From assembly GCF_025860055.1 (NCBI RefSeq), contig NC_068280.1:44424293-44488292 (forward strand): DNA of 64,000 nt, written 5' to 3'. Below are positions 25,510-36,437 of this stretch, piece after piece (position 1 is the first letter of the stretch; every line of letters starts with the position of its first letter). Under the pieces are notes generated by a model. It was not told where the DNA came from. It worked only from the letters and a program-made list of their open reading frames with translations, and searched no databases. This DNA comes from Xyrauchen texanus. Its lineage: Eukaryota > Chordata > Actinopteri > Cypriniformes > Catostomidae. Position numbers and translations under genes: made by a program.

Positions 25510-26172
25510 AAAACCAAAACCAACTCAGTCTCATGACAAATTAGGACAGGATGGGTGTAATGCATCGATGCAGAAAAAAGAGAAATTGAACAATTCCATG
25601 CAGAACGGCTTAAATCCAGAATCTACAGAGAGAAATTCTGACTGGTGCCAGCAAAACTGAGTGTGTCGCATCTGGCAAATCTTAACTGCGGGCGAAGCAC
25701 AGTGAAACTCCTTGGTCTTTGATGTTAATCAGATAAACCCCCAGCTCATCACATGACTGATAAGTTGAGGGACAGTTCTATGACGGCTATGGAAACCTCA
25801 ATTTTTTATTTTTTATTATAACCAACTATGCACACTTCAAATTATTATACTAATCATGGGGCATGTTTCTGGCTCACCAGCTCAAATTAAGCATAATTCA
25901 TGAACATTTGACATGGACTTTGGACTTGCTTATTTTAATACTCGCAAAATGCACAGCCATGTGTTGGATTATATTTAAAACATATTTACAAATGAATCCG
26001 ATGCAGATGATAACCCAGACAATTATGTTTCTCATAATGTTTAATGTATTATCCTTGTTTAAAACTAACAAACTAATTATTAGCAAGTTTAATCATGCAT
26101 TATAACTGTAATTTAATAAGAAAGTACAAGTGTTTGGTGTGTAATTTACTGTCTTTTAAATTCCAGAGAGAT
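25510..26172. other. Intergenic, nothing recognised
   Basis: AT-rich, no coding exon recognised. ORFs on both strands at 25863-26105 are low-complexity hydrophobic frames without a motif. Confidence 0.3.
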
Positions 26173-26925
26173 GGTGTGAAATGTATTGGGTTATTTGCCT
26201 TTATAGTTCTCTTATGAAATTCATGATTAAAACACTTTTTGAGCGGGAAACTCCCAAGCCTTGGATCAACAGGTCATAAAAGAATTATCTTGAGGGGAGG
26301 ACAGAAATTACCATCTGACCTAGCAAAAGACACTTCTGATTGGCTCAAGACACCTTTGGGGTGCGGCCAACTTCAACTCAACAAAACCTCCCCACCCAGG
26401 AAGAACGCTCTCTGTTCTTCATTCTTCTTGCACACATGTGACTGGGAGTTTTGTTAGTTGAAAGTTCTGGCGTTTTATTAGATAACTGGGTAACCCAATC
26501 TAAATCAAGGCATACTACATTAAGTAATGTTGGTTCTCAAGGCATGGCCTGTAGACTCCATAAAGTTTATTTTTCTGATTATTTCCAATTCATCTTCTGT
26601 CAAAGGTCACTTACCAGCCTGTGATTATGTTTGTCTGTGTGTTAGTTTAGTTGTATGTTGTGGGATAGTTAATAAAGACTTTGAGAGAATTTGACTTATC
26701 GGTCACTAGAAATCTGTCGATCCTAAAAAGCTGCATTGTTTATAAATCGTATTTAAATCTATTTGTGATATTATTTTCAATGGTCATGAAAGTAGTATTA
26801 CTGTAAGAATTAATCTTATGTGGCGATCAACTCTTTGCTTGCCGAAGACTGTGGTCAGACGTAAACATTATTTTAATATTCCCCAAATCAATCGATAATC
26901 CCCTTATTGAGCTAAATTCCTCGCA
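26173..26925 (+). mobile_element. Possible solo LTR
   Basis: The block starts TG and ends CA, holds an AATAAA at 26671-26676 in its right part, and is followed at 26930 by TGGTGGAAAATGATGCAGG, which loosely resembles a tRNA primer-binding site. No second LTR and no gag/pol frame were found. The call rests on layout only. Confidence 0.25.
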
Positions 26926-27999
26926 TTAGTGGTGGAAAATGATGCAGGCATAAGCATAAAGACATAAGCTAACCATTATATAAATTCCCTACATAAAATT
27001 GGTGATGAATGCTGGCAGTTGTAAATATACCCTGTCACAAAGTCGCTTATTCCAATTGTAAGTGTTGGCTTGAACAAAAATGTATGACCTTTGCTCCCAT
27101 GGAGGAAAATACATGAACCAATGAACGGACCTCTAACTCAAATCTAAACCTAACTAACCCCTTTACCGAAACCCTAACCATGATTTTAATAGTAAAAACA
27201 AAATAATGTGTTGGATAAGAGGCTAGCTAATATTTGATGCTTGTATTGAGTTCAAATTCTGTTTGTTGGTCTATGGAAATAAAAGTCGTACCTTTTTGTA
27301 CAAGTTAAGGCGTACCATATCTCACAATTTCACCTTATCGTATGAATTAGTACGAGTTGTCATGAGACTATATATGTTTACCAAAAATGTGCGCTCTAGG
27401 TCTAAACCATGTCAGACATTTAACGTGCGTTTGGATTCCAATATCTATGTCATGCCTTTTATTTCTTTGCCTTTCAAATCAAAACCCCTCCATGAAGCAG
27501 GGTATTGTAATAACTTGTTTCACAGTACAGGTCTTAAATGATACTGTTCCCTCCAAATTTTAGAGGCCAAATCCAATGTTTTAATCATCGCTATCTTAAT
27601 TGTCTATTAGCATTAACAGCGGTTAGGAAAGATTATGCTATTAGTACTGCCTAGATCAGCACTAAAGACGGCAGAAAAAGACAGCTCTGTTGAATTTAGG
27701 TATAAAACAAACTTTAGGACTGATTCAGTGTTGTCTGGGGTTCACAGTGGTTTAGTAGTAGGCATGTGGTAGCAATAGTTTTGATATACTGAGACAGCAC
27801 ATGGAGATATTTCTGAAGGTCTTGCAAACAAGAAGTGTTCTTGGCTTAAATTGAACTAAGCATTAAGCTTGAAGGTTTCTAAGAAAGATTTAACACGTAG
27901 TACATTCATTCCCCAGTATGCATGATCAGTGTACATGATGTTTTGAAAGACTTTGAGGCTCAGTTTTTTTCTTTTTTTTTTCTTCAGTAGCACGGCTTG
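26926..27999. other. Intergenic, downstream of elfn1
   Basis: A block at about 27240-27370 (GTCGTACCTTTTTGTACAAG) looks like a dispersed fish repeat. No gene is recognised. Confidence 0.3.
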
Positions 28000-28802
28000 G
28001 AGACTGTTAATTAAATAAAATTATATATAAAAACAACAACAACAACAACAAAACATTTCCACCAGTGCAACTGTGTGCATTTGTATGTAATCACACATTG
28101 CAGTTTTAAGTCTTAAGGACTTGAAACATTCATACTGTAGTATTTTGAAACTGTAAACTTTACAAAAAAAGAGTGAAGAAAACATTAACACAAGCTTTTT
28201 CCCCAAAAGTCATTAGTTTAAAATCCATTAGAGTTGTGCTTCTGTGGTAAATTGTCCTTTGAACAGTCACTAAAGGAGAAAAAAAAGGATATTTTCAAAG
28301 TAGCATGGGCCATATAAAAATCGAATGTTGTGGAGAACAGTGTTTGGCAGACATTTTGATTTGTATGTTCTTTTCTCCAAGTACACAACAGTCAATATAC
28401 TGTCACAGGACACGGCCATGCGATAACCAAAGATTAATTGTAATAATAATAAGAATCAATCTTAACAGTAATACCACTAATCAATGATGTTTATGAATAA
28501 GGATGATAATATAATAGTAGTTTATTGTTATTCATATGTCAAAATCAAATGCTGAGGTTAATACTGTTAAAAGTCATCTATTCTTACAACTTGGCACATA
28601 TAATCACTGTAAGATCTACTTTATCTTGTATTTTGTTTACATTCTTAAACAGAATGATTGAAAGAGCTAATGAATTCAGCAATACTTCTAAGCTATTTCT
28701 CTAAAAGTAAGTGCTGACTTGTCACTTAATCATTAATACTGGTTGGTTTGGTCCAGAGATTTGTGTAGTCACCTTTAATTGGATGACCTATAAAAACAGC
28801 AA
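28000..28802 (-). other. elfn1: Probable elfn1 3' UTR
   Basis: AT-rich non-coding sequence follows the elfn1 stop. It includes a short CAA repeat on the + strand (about 28033-28052), which is GTT repeats in the transcript. TTTATT at 28521-28526 is AATAAA on the - strand and is a candidate poly(A) signal about 280 nt past the stop. A longer UTR cannot be excluded. Confidence 0.4.
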
Positions 28803-31247
28803 TCACGATTTCTGCTGAGCAGAGACTCCCTTCCAGTAGTCCAGAATGTCATGTAGGTCCTCATCTTTAGCAAACTGTACTTTCCTCCTCAATGCATGAC
28901 CTGCAGCAATGTACTCTTCCTCATCCCTGTGGCGTTTACGGTGGAGTTTAAAACGTTCCCACAGGTTAAGAGATGGCCTGCAGCTGTACTCAGGGCTGGA
29001 ATAGCCACTCAGGTTATGGTACTGTGGTGAGAGATGTGAGTAGGACAGCTCACGTGGTCTTGAGCGCGTTAGTGGCTCCAGAATGGATGACTTCCGGCTC
29101 CCTGATACCTCTATTGACTCCTCTATATGGTGGGAACCAGGGTAGGAGTGCCTGTGCTCGCTATACTGTCGGATCCGTTCTGCCTCCGCCCTAAGGATTG
29201 CAGCAGCTGGAGTGACTGTTATGATTCCTGACTCATCTAAAGGAGATGTCTTCTCAGTATACTTGGATTCTGTTCTGTAGGCTCCTTCGGAGCGGAAAGA
29301 GCGAGGACTGCGTAATGAACCACTTGACGACGTACTTGGGCGCTTTGGTGGAGCATCCATACTGTGGTGCCTCTGCAAGGGATGATGGTACCCTCCTTTG
29401 TATACTGGAGACAGAAAATCAGACTTTCCTGGTGGATGCTCTGATATTAGGACTAACTGTGGCTCTGCTGTGGACACCATGCAAGATTTTGCAGCCTGAA
29501 ATGATGTTGAATCGGATTTGAGGGCATCAATGCAGTTGTTGATGATCTGATTTACTTTGTCCACTTCTTTTGCAATAGTGGATATCTCTGCAACAGATCC
29601 TTGGCTGGTTTCCGATGGAGGAACATTACATTCCCTAATGCTGCGGTCTGGTTGCTCTGATCTTACTTCCATATAATTCCCTTTTGTTGTCTTAGGAGTG
29701 CCAGAGATCTCTTGCAGTTTATACTGGTCCTTGTCACTGGCAGTTGGCAAGTATGGCATTCTTTGTACCGTATCACCAGTGGACAGAATTTGTTTCTGTG
29801 ACAACTGTGAAATGGTCCCTTGTTCCAGTTCAGTGCCATATTTCATCTCGATCAGATTTCTTTTCATCTTTTCAAGCTTCTTGCTTTTTGGTTCGTCCTG
29901 CTGTTTGCGCTTTCTCACACAATGGAACACCATGCCCAACACAATGAGCATTCCAAATAGACTACCAAGTATGGTCATAATGTAGTGAGTAGCAGTTGAT
30001 TCATTTGCCACATGTTCTTGCAAAGTTTTTGGAAAAGTGGAAATTGTCAGGCAGGTATGGTTGAACCTCAAGGAGTTACGTATGGATGCCACACAGTATG
30101 TGTAGTTAGTGTGTGATTTGAGGTTTTGCAACTCGATTTCTTCTCTCTGGCTCTTCAAGTTTTGGATGTCCGTGAAGAAGCTGTTATTGTAAAGGACAAG
30201 GATGTACATCTTGCGAAATGGATTTGGAATCTGGACCATGATTATTGCACTTGTGTGGGTCACTTCTTTTATTTTCATGATAGGACGGGCATCTGGATCC
30301 AAAACTATTGGGGTGATGCTTATGGACTCCTCTGGAAATGTCCCTGAAGAGCAATCATCCAATCCACAGGGGCTCAAATCTGGCAGCATCGTGGGAGTGC
30401 TCCCATCTGAAGATCCATGAAAATATGGAGTTACGTTGTCATCAGTGCAGACAGAGGAGAGTGCATGGAAAGCATTCAGAAATCTTGGCATCCTGGGGTT
30501 CTGACTTAAGAGGTTATAGCCTGAAAAGCCAGCAGGTGTGTCGCACACCATTCGCTCACTTGTCCGGTTTGGGAATGCCACAAGCCAACGCAGGAATCCC
30601 AGTAGCTCACATGAGCAACTGAATGGGTTTGCATAGAGCTCGCACGTTGTCAACTTTGACAGACCACGAAATGTAGCACCATCAAGTTGCTGAATCCTGT
30701 TCATAGATAGGTCAATGTTTTCTATAGCAGGACACTCCCAGAATGCATTTGCTGTTACAGTCTCTATAAGGTTAGCCTGAAGATAAAGATATTGTAGGCG
30801 TCCCAAACCTCTTAACATGCCCTCAGTCAAGTTCCTTAGCTTGTTAAAGCCAATCTGTAACACTTGAAGATTGAACTGAGCAGAGAAAGCCCCATCTTCT
30901 ATGTAAGAGATGTCATTCTTAGTCAGATTTAGGTAAGTAAGATTGCCAAAGCGACTCAGGGAAGTAAAGTGAATGGTTCGAATCTTGTTCTCATTGAGTC
31001 GCAGGTCAACGATGGTGCTATTAATATGCAGTGGGATATTTTCGTATGGTGGCTGGTTCTGGCTACAGATTGCCAACCAAACAAATCCCTTTTCCCCCTC
31101 AATAAGCCAACAATCACCTTGGACAACAGGCACACTTGTCAGTGTAAGAAACACAAGAGTCATAGCCCAGCAAAGTAAGGCACTGGTCACTGTACCATCT
31201 CCATGTCCCCTGGACCCAGGCAAAATGGACATCTGTGCTTCAGGCAT
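28803..31247 (-). CDS. elfn1: elfn1: extracellular LRR and fibronectin III domain protein 1, complete ORF
   Basis: Seen: an 814-residue uninterrupted ORF. A hydrophobic signal (about 24-44) precedes a DCWLIEG mature start. Leucine-rich repeats span about 78-200, followed by a cysteine-rich LRR C-cap (about 207-268, CSCELLGFLRWL). A fibronectin III domain lies at about 320-405, a single membrane segment at about 420-444, and a long cytoplasmic tail holds EISTIAKEVDKVNQIINNC (about 554-572). The tail ends with KVQF at 789-792 in a highly conserved C-terminus. Known: ELFN1 is a postsynaptic adhesion protein that recruits presynaptic group III mGluRs in trans, and KVQF fits the RVxF protein phosphatase 1 docking motif (PPP1R28). 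It matches ELFN1 better than ELFN2. Which teleost duplicate (elfn1a or elfn1b) is unclear. The ATG at 31247 is chosen because an in-frame TGA lies two codons upstream and it has G at -3. The N-region before the signal core is longer than in human. Confidence 0.96.
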   Translation of the reverse strand: MPEAQMSILPGSRGHGDGTVTSALLCWAMTLVFLTLTSVPVVQGDCWLIEGEKGFVWLAICSQNQPPYENIPLHINSTIVDLRLNENKIRTIHFTSLSRFGNLTYLNLTKNDISYIEDGAFSAQFNLQVLQIGFNKLRNLTEGMLRGLGRLQYLYLQANLIETVTANAFWECPAIENIDLSMNRIQQLDGATFRGLSKLTTCELYANPFSCSCELLGFLRWLVAFPNRTSERMVCDTPAGFSGYNLLSQNPRMPRFLNAFHALSSVCTDDNVTPYFHGSSDGSTPTMLPDLSPCGLDDCSSGTFPEESISITPIVLDPDARPIMKIKEVTHTSAIIMVQIPNPFRKMYILVLYNNSFFTDIQNLKSQREEIELQNLKSHTNYTYCVASIRNSLRFNHTCLTISTFPKTLQEHVANESTATHYIMTILGSLFGMLIVLGMVFHCVRKRKQQDEPKSKKLEKMKRNLIEMKYGTELEQGTISQLSQKQILSTGDTVQRMPYLPTASDKDQYKLQEISGTPKTTKGNYMEVRSEQPDRSIRECNVPPSETSQGSVAEISTIAKEVDKVNQIINNCIDALKSDSTSFQAAKSCMVSTAEPQLVLISEHPPGKSDFLSPVYKGGYHHPLQRHHSMDAPPKRPSTSSSGSLRSPRSFRSEGAYRTESKYTEKTSPLDESGIITVTPAAAILRAEAERIRQYSEHRHSYPGSHHIEESIEVSGSRKSSILEPLTRSRPRELSYSHLSPQYHNLSGYSSPEYSCRPSLNLWERFKLHRKRHRDEEEYIAAGHALRRKVQFAKDEDLHDILDYWKGVSAQQKS

Positions 31248-31603
31248 GGCTCAACTAGGTTATTGGATGTAGTAATATGTGAATTCTACAAGAAAATGGG
31301 ACAAGCCTTTGAATAATTGGATGCACTGTGGAAATTACATGGATAGTTGTTCAGTTCTTAAACTTTTTGGCTTGTATTAGAAAATTGATCATTGTTTTCT
31401 TTTCAGTGTATGCTTGGTGTCTTGTCACACTGGAAAGGTAGCTTCTGTTATGACCTGAGTCTTTGCTGTGTGCATTAGATTTTCAGATTGCGTATCTGAG
31501 TGATCCCATGCAAAGCCTCCCAGAGGGCAGGAATTGCTTGTGTCTTCCGAGGACCACATTTCTCATCAGATACCAGCTCATGACCAGATTTTCATATTGC
31601 ATC
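31248..31603 (-). other. elfn1: elfn1 5' leader within the coding exon
   Basis: Reading the - strand, a pyrimidine-rich tract ends in CAG whose AG falls at 31605-31604, so the exon probably begins at 31603. That leaves about 356 nt of leader before the elfn1 ATG, with several upstream ATGs. At least one non-coding exon and the promoter should lie at higher coordinates; I could not recognise them. Confidence 0.6.
31483..31602 (-). promoter_or_regulatory. Upstream ORF (39 codons) in the elfn1 leader
   Basis: The second base of the predicted leader exon starts an ATG at 31602-31600. It opens a 39-codon frame ending in TGA at 31485-31483, about 235 nt before the elfn1 start. Two further in-frame ATGs lie within its first 13 codons. 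If the exon boundary is right, ribosomes scanning from the cap would meet this frame first, which could reduce elfn1 translation. The peptide resembles nothing I know. Function is inference only. Confidence 0.4.
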
Positions 31604-32279
31604 CTGGAGAAAAAGAAGAGACAAAATTATTATTGATATTTGAAAGAACTAGGTCAGCAGGGTAAGATATGGAGAAGGATCCAACAATAATCCCTCACTG
31701 CTAGTTTCAGAGCACAAAATTACATAAATGTGATTATTTTGCAGTGCATGTTATGAAATAAATCAGTTACCCAAATGTAACACCATGGTTCTTTACTATT
31801 GTGTTAAAAATTAACACCCACTACTTCTGCTGTACCTCAATTTGCAATTATTAAGAGTGAGACCAAGAGCAGAATATTGTCAAGTGGCATTTTCAGAGCT
31901 ATTTTTAAAGAGTCCAATTTTGTTTAGCTGACACAATGTTTTTCATGTATATAATCGTTATGGTTGCTCACCTACTGAGAGCTAAAGTTAGCATAGATCA
32001 ATCACACAGACACACTTGCACGCTCTCAGAGGCCAATTAACTTCTAACAGCTTAGCTCTCCCAGATAACACACACACACACAATCACTCGAGAATAGTTT
32101 ACTTTTGCATCTATCCACCTTATTAGCTTATAGGCACTCTCCACTCAGCTAATGAAGGGAAACCCTTAAATAGGTTACTTTATCTTTTTAATTACAGCAT
32201 GACCTAAATCAAACCAAAGTTGAAGAAAGAGGCAAATAGCTTCCTGGTTATTACACTAAACACTGCCCTTGCTGTTTGA
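31604..32279 (-). other. Presumed elfn1 intron next to the leader exon
   Basis: Non-coding sequence upstream of the elfn1 leader acceptor. It includes a short CA repeat at about 32069-32082. The region 31970-32170 is comparatively complex and repeat-poor. No exon is recognised. Confidence 0.4.
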
Positions 32280-32575
32280 AGGAATAGTCAAAAAATGAAA
32301 TTTCTGTAATTCTTTCCACCTGATGTTATTTCAAACCCATTTGACTTCTACACTAAAGATAAAACCTTGAGACTTGGACTTGGAAAATTATGCAAAAGTC
32401 ATGTGGACAACTTTAATGGTGCTTTTGTGTAGCTTCTTTTGTAATTTTTGAACTTGACAGCCCCACTACTCACTCACTCTTATTAAATGGAAAATAGAAG
32501 CCAGAAAATTATTCGGAAAGCGGAAACGTTACATTTATGGGTTTACGTTTTTTGGATGAACTATCCCTTATCCCT
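32280..32575. mobile_element. Diverged MITE of the TAGTTCACC/GGTGAACTA type
   Basis: It opens GGAATAGTCAAAAAATGAAA, contains GATGTTATTTCAAACCCATT, and closes TTTTTGGATGAACTATCCCT. The ends are roughly inverted. It is diverged from the other copies. Confidence 0.5.
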
Positions 32576-32663
32576 AGATTCATCTATTAAATAAAGAACA
32601 GCAAAACATATACATACAGAATCAATATTTAACCCTCACTAAAACACACACATTATTATAGAC

Positions 32664-32666
<3 letters not shown>

Positions 32667-32709
<43 letters not shown>
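32667..32709. repeat. TA microsatellite
   Basis: About 21 uninterrupted TA units next to the 3' end of the L1-type LINE fragment. Confidence 0.95.
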
Positions 32710-32714
<5 letters not shown>

Positions 32715-32719
32715 CAGAG

Positions 32720-33610
32720 TCTGGGGCTAAATCAAATTTGAGATACCAAAACCTTGCACATAAAACTGAATCCTCAACCAAAATTCTTGAATCTTAACAC
32801 ATCCCCAAAACACATGGGTTGTGTGCATCTTCTGATTGACATGCCAGCAGGTGGTTGTGTCATTAAGAACAACACTATGCAATCTAGAGGGGGCTCCAGT
32901 AGACGCTATGTAAAATCTTAAATTGCATAAGACGAACCCTTGCATCTCTAGATGAAGACTTGATATTTTTTAGAATCCTAGCCCACTTTCCCTCCTCCAA
33001 CGCTAAGCCTAGATCTCTCTCCCTCAATCTCTTAAGAGAAGTTGAAGTTCCGTCCTCCAGACTCTGAATTAGCAGGAAGTAATAAACCAAAAGCAGTAAT
33101 CACAACTCCCCCAGGAGATTGGGGTGGAGGGGGGTAAAATACTCCCAAAAACAGAACAGAGCAGGTGATGTAGCTGTAAATCCTTACAGGACTGAGATCT
33201 AGGAATCCAAAAAGTTTAACCAAACTTTGAAAGGATCTCAACACTCCACACTCATATAAGTCACAGAGTGTAGTAACCACCCTCCCAATCCACCCTGACC
33301 AGCAAAAAGGGGACTTGATGATAAATCATTTGGGGTTCAGCCATTTGCTCGAGGCAACATTGAGGCAACATTTAAAAAGATTTCCAAATTAAATACTCTG
33401 GCCACTCTTGTCCAAATCACATGCAAATGTGAAATAGCGGGATGTGACTTAACTTCTCCGGTTAACTTGATAGAAAGGCTTTGCTATGGCGAAATAGGGG
33501 CAAGGACTTCCTGTTCAATAGAAAGCAAGGGAGGGACTCATTCAGGTGGAAGCGACCAATGAGCCAAATGCCTGAGAACAAAAAATATGTCTATTGAAAA
33601 ATAAATTTAT
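32720..33610 (-). mobile_element. L1-type LINE, C-terminal part of ORF2
   Basis: Read on the - strand, frames around 33280-33032 and 32945-32727 encode fish L1 ORF2 C-terminal text: WSGWIGRVVTTLCDLYECGV, then further on TTHVFWGCVKIQEFW, the conserved C-terminal segment. The part at 33600-33310 continues it (LRHLAHWSLPPE, then SIEQEVLAPIS, HLHVIWTRVARVFN). Frameshifts and stops show it is dead. Confidence 0.85.
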
Positions 33611-33825
33611 CATTTTAACATTGGTTCAACTAACTCCAAAATCCAGATTTTTTTTTTTTGTTCTTTTTTTTTTAGACCTTTTCAGAGCACCAGCTTAATT
33701 GTGAGAGTTCACACAGACAGCCCCCTGTAACAAACACAAAACCTTCTTCACTCCTTCTTCAGCTGGTTTTCCTGACCGTTAACTCCATGTGCCTCCTTTT
33801 GTATCAACAGTCATCAGATTGGTTA

Positions 33826-33885
33826 GATTAGATTCAACTTTATTGTCATTGAACAAAGTAACAGGTACAAAAAATGGTTCTTGAA
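33826..33885 (-). mobile_element. Retroposon 3' tail (LINE/SINE type)
   Basis: On the - strand the text reads CAATGACAATAAAGTTGAAT followed by CTAATCTAATC. This is a familiar fish non-LTR 3' end with a short tandem tail. No upstream coding part is recognised. Confidence 0.5.
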
Positions 33886-34745
33886 AGGCTCTTTTTGTGC
33901 CAAACTGAGTATGAGGGTATTGAGACAGCTTTAACTGTTTAGGACCAGTGTCCTTATCCCCTAAGTCTGAACAGCTCTCTTCTGTCTCTGCTGCTTTGGC
34001 TTGGTGGTCTCTATGTTGCACTCCCTCTGTCTCTTCATTTCTTTCACTAGTCAATTCCCTCTCATCCCTTATGTACTCTCCCTGTTGTTTTCCTCCTCCT
34101 TTATTATGAAAAAATGTGCCAGTAAGTTAGTATAGGAGTATGAGTAGTTACTGTTTTGCTTGCCACTGTTCACTATATGTCAATTTATTGTTGTTGTTTC
34201 CTCACCTGGTTCTTCCTGCATGCTCTCCCTTTCCCCTTCCCTTTCCCTTTCTCCTTCTCCTTCTCCATCTCCCTCTCTTTCCCTTGGCACTGACAATCAT
34301 ACACAAATATATTGTAGGCAGGAGAGTTGAGGTCAGTTTGTCATGTCACAAAAATTTTATGGAGACCATTTACAGATTCTAAGGATATGATCAAAAGGCA
34401 CACAGAGGCGTGCCATTTTAAATGTCTTTATTATTATTATTATTGGGCTTAGAAACTTTTTAAATCACAAATTCCTTTCACAAGAGAAGCTGTATTCTCC
34501 ATTGTGGGTTTGAAATAAATAAAAAAAATAAAAGCAGGGGACCATTGCCTAGATAAGTAATTTGATACAACAACAGATAGCTGGTTTGCATTATCTGTTA
34601 CTTTAGCTTAACACTTTTCAGAAGAACAAAAAAAAACAAAAAACAAGACAGAGGTCATTATGGACTGTCCCTAGTCTCTCACTTGAATCTGTCTTTTTTC
34701 TTTTAAAGAACTGTCGTATGTCCATTGCTCACTGGCAGGCCACAC

Positions 34746-34746
34746 G

Positions 34747-34787
<41 letters not shown>

Positions 34788-34827
34788 TGTGTGAGTGAGT
34801 GAGTGAGAGAGAGAGAGAGTAATGCTA
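34746..34827. repeat. Compound CA / GA / GAGT microsatellite
   Basis: CA units run into GA units, then GTGAGTGAGT-type units and GA again. Confidence 0.95.
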
Positions 34828-35829
34828 GGAGTTCAGGAGTTAAGCCTGGTTCAGGTTAAATCCTCTGTGTGTGAGGAATGAATAAATACAGCAAAAGAAA
34901 AACATTAAACTTTCTTTTATTGTCTAGTTTGATAGTCAGCCACAACTGAAAAATAACAGATATAAATCTAGGAATGAATAACAATTCATTTAAAAAGCCA
35001 CAGTGAGTGTTTTCACACATACTGGTGATATACAGTGATATGTTTGTTTTACTCTGGTCCAAACGCCAGGGCTTCATGTTTCCATGATGACTGACCAGAA
35101 AAGACGCATGTGATGTCATGTTTACATGACTCCCGATTGTTAAAATGAGTATCAAATTAACGATAAACTTTACCAACAGAGACACACGTACGCACTACAC
35201 AGGTACGCAGTTTATTTGTCGCGCTGCTGTTTTTGTTTCACACTCTAGCAGTTAATAAACAGAACTGCATGCGTCTTGCGGAAGAACATTGTATCCGGCG
35301 CTACTTCTCTCCGTTTATGACTATGGATCGAGTCACCCAGGTCCTGTGCTACTCCACAGGGGCGGCGACCCGCTGGACTAAAATAGTCAGAAAATAAACA
35401 CTTATTATAGGTGTACCATGGTGATTCAGGATACTGACTCCAGTACTCACTGATATGGTTTTGGAATCGGAACAACTCTAGGTAAAAGGAAAGAAGTGTG
35501 AGACACAGCTTTGGAGCAACTTAGTTGATTCACAACACTACATAACAGGTTCTCACTCTGCGTGTGTTTCGCGCTGGATGACGGTCGTGCTGAGTGGTGC
35601 AGGTACAGAGGAGAAGTAGACGAAGAGAAGAGGATGACACCATTTGCTAAGCGGGGGTGTTTTCATTTTCATCCTTAACACATACATTTTAAACCACAAA
35701 CTACGGAGTATGTTTTGGACGTTATTTAACCTTGTCAAAGACAAACAAAATTTTTAGAATAACAGCATTTCTTACTCCAAGTTTTAGGGGTGCTGAAGCA
35801 CCCCTAAAAAGGGGCTAGCCTCGCCCTTG

Positions 35830-36437
35830 TGTAGCAGGTAGTTGAATTTTGGAATACAGTTCATTTTAATAACATTACCCTTCCCAATTATCGATAAATG
35901 TAATGAAGCCCATCTGTCCACATCGCTCAAACCTTTTTTATAAAAGGGTCAAAATAAACTGAACTAAATCAGACAAATTTGCTGGGAATAAAATACCCAA
36001 ATACTTAATGCCCTGTTTGGGCCACTGGAAGGCGCCCAGGTGGAAGGCTGTTATTTGACAGTACGCTGTCAGAGCCAACGCTTCGGATTTAGACCAATTG
36101 ACTTTTTATCCTGAGAATTAGAAAAGGAATTAATAATTCTGTTGAGGCAAGGCATAGATCTAGTAGGGTCAGAGACAAATAATAAAATATAATCTGTGTA
36201 AAGCAGAAGCTTATGCACCACCCCTACCACAATCACCCCTGGAAAATCATCCTCCTTTCTTATCATGGCTGCTAATGGTTCCAGGTCAAGACGGAACAAT
36301 AATGGGGAAAGAGGGCAACCCTGAGTACCCCAATTATGAGTAAAATAATCTGAAATTATTCAATTTGTTTGTACCACTGCTACAGGGTGTCTATAAAGTA
36401 ACTTAATCCAACCAATAATTGTACTCCCGAACCCATG
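35830..36437 (-). mobile_element. L1-type LINE, reverse transcriptase fragment
   Basis: On the - strand, from 36437 downward, the frame gives FGSTIIGWIKLLYRHPVAVV, an in-frame stop, ISDYFTH, then TQGCPLSPLLF, LEPLAAMIR and LLLYTDYILL. These are L1 reverse-transcriptase blocks in order. The catalytic YADD is altered to YTDY. The fragment ends in an IKMNCIPKFNYLL stretch near 35835. The 5' end stops at 36437, next to a MITE-like GGTGAACTATTCC end. Confidence 0.88.

Larger units (their letters stand above)
33611..35829. other. ~2.2-kb block separating the two L1 fragments
   Basis: This DNA interrupts the LINE, which resumes at 35830. It holds a retroposon-tail-like phrase (TTCAACTTTATTGTCATTGA, near 33834), a pyrimidine-rich stretch (about 34195-34285) and a CA/GA microsatellite. 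At its right edge AGGGGTGCTGAAGCACCCCT is a perfect 20-bp palindrome. The insertion boundaries and any target duplication were not resolved, and part of the LINE may have been deleted. Confidence 0.5.

Noticed and set aside
28973..31272. Several + strand ORFs of 66-99 codons across the elfn1 exon
   Set aside because: They are antisense shadows of the elfn1 reading frame, with no motifs.
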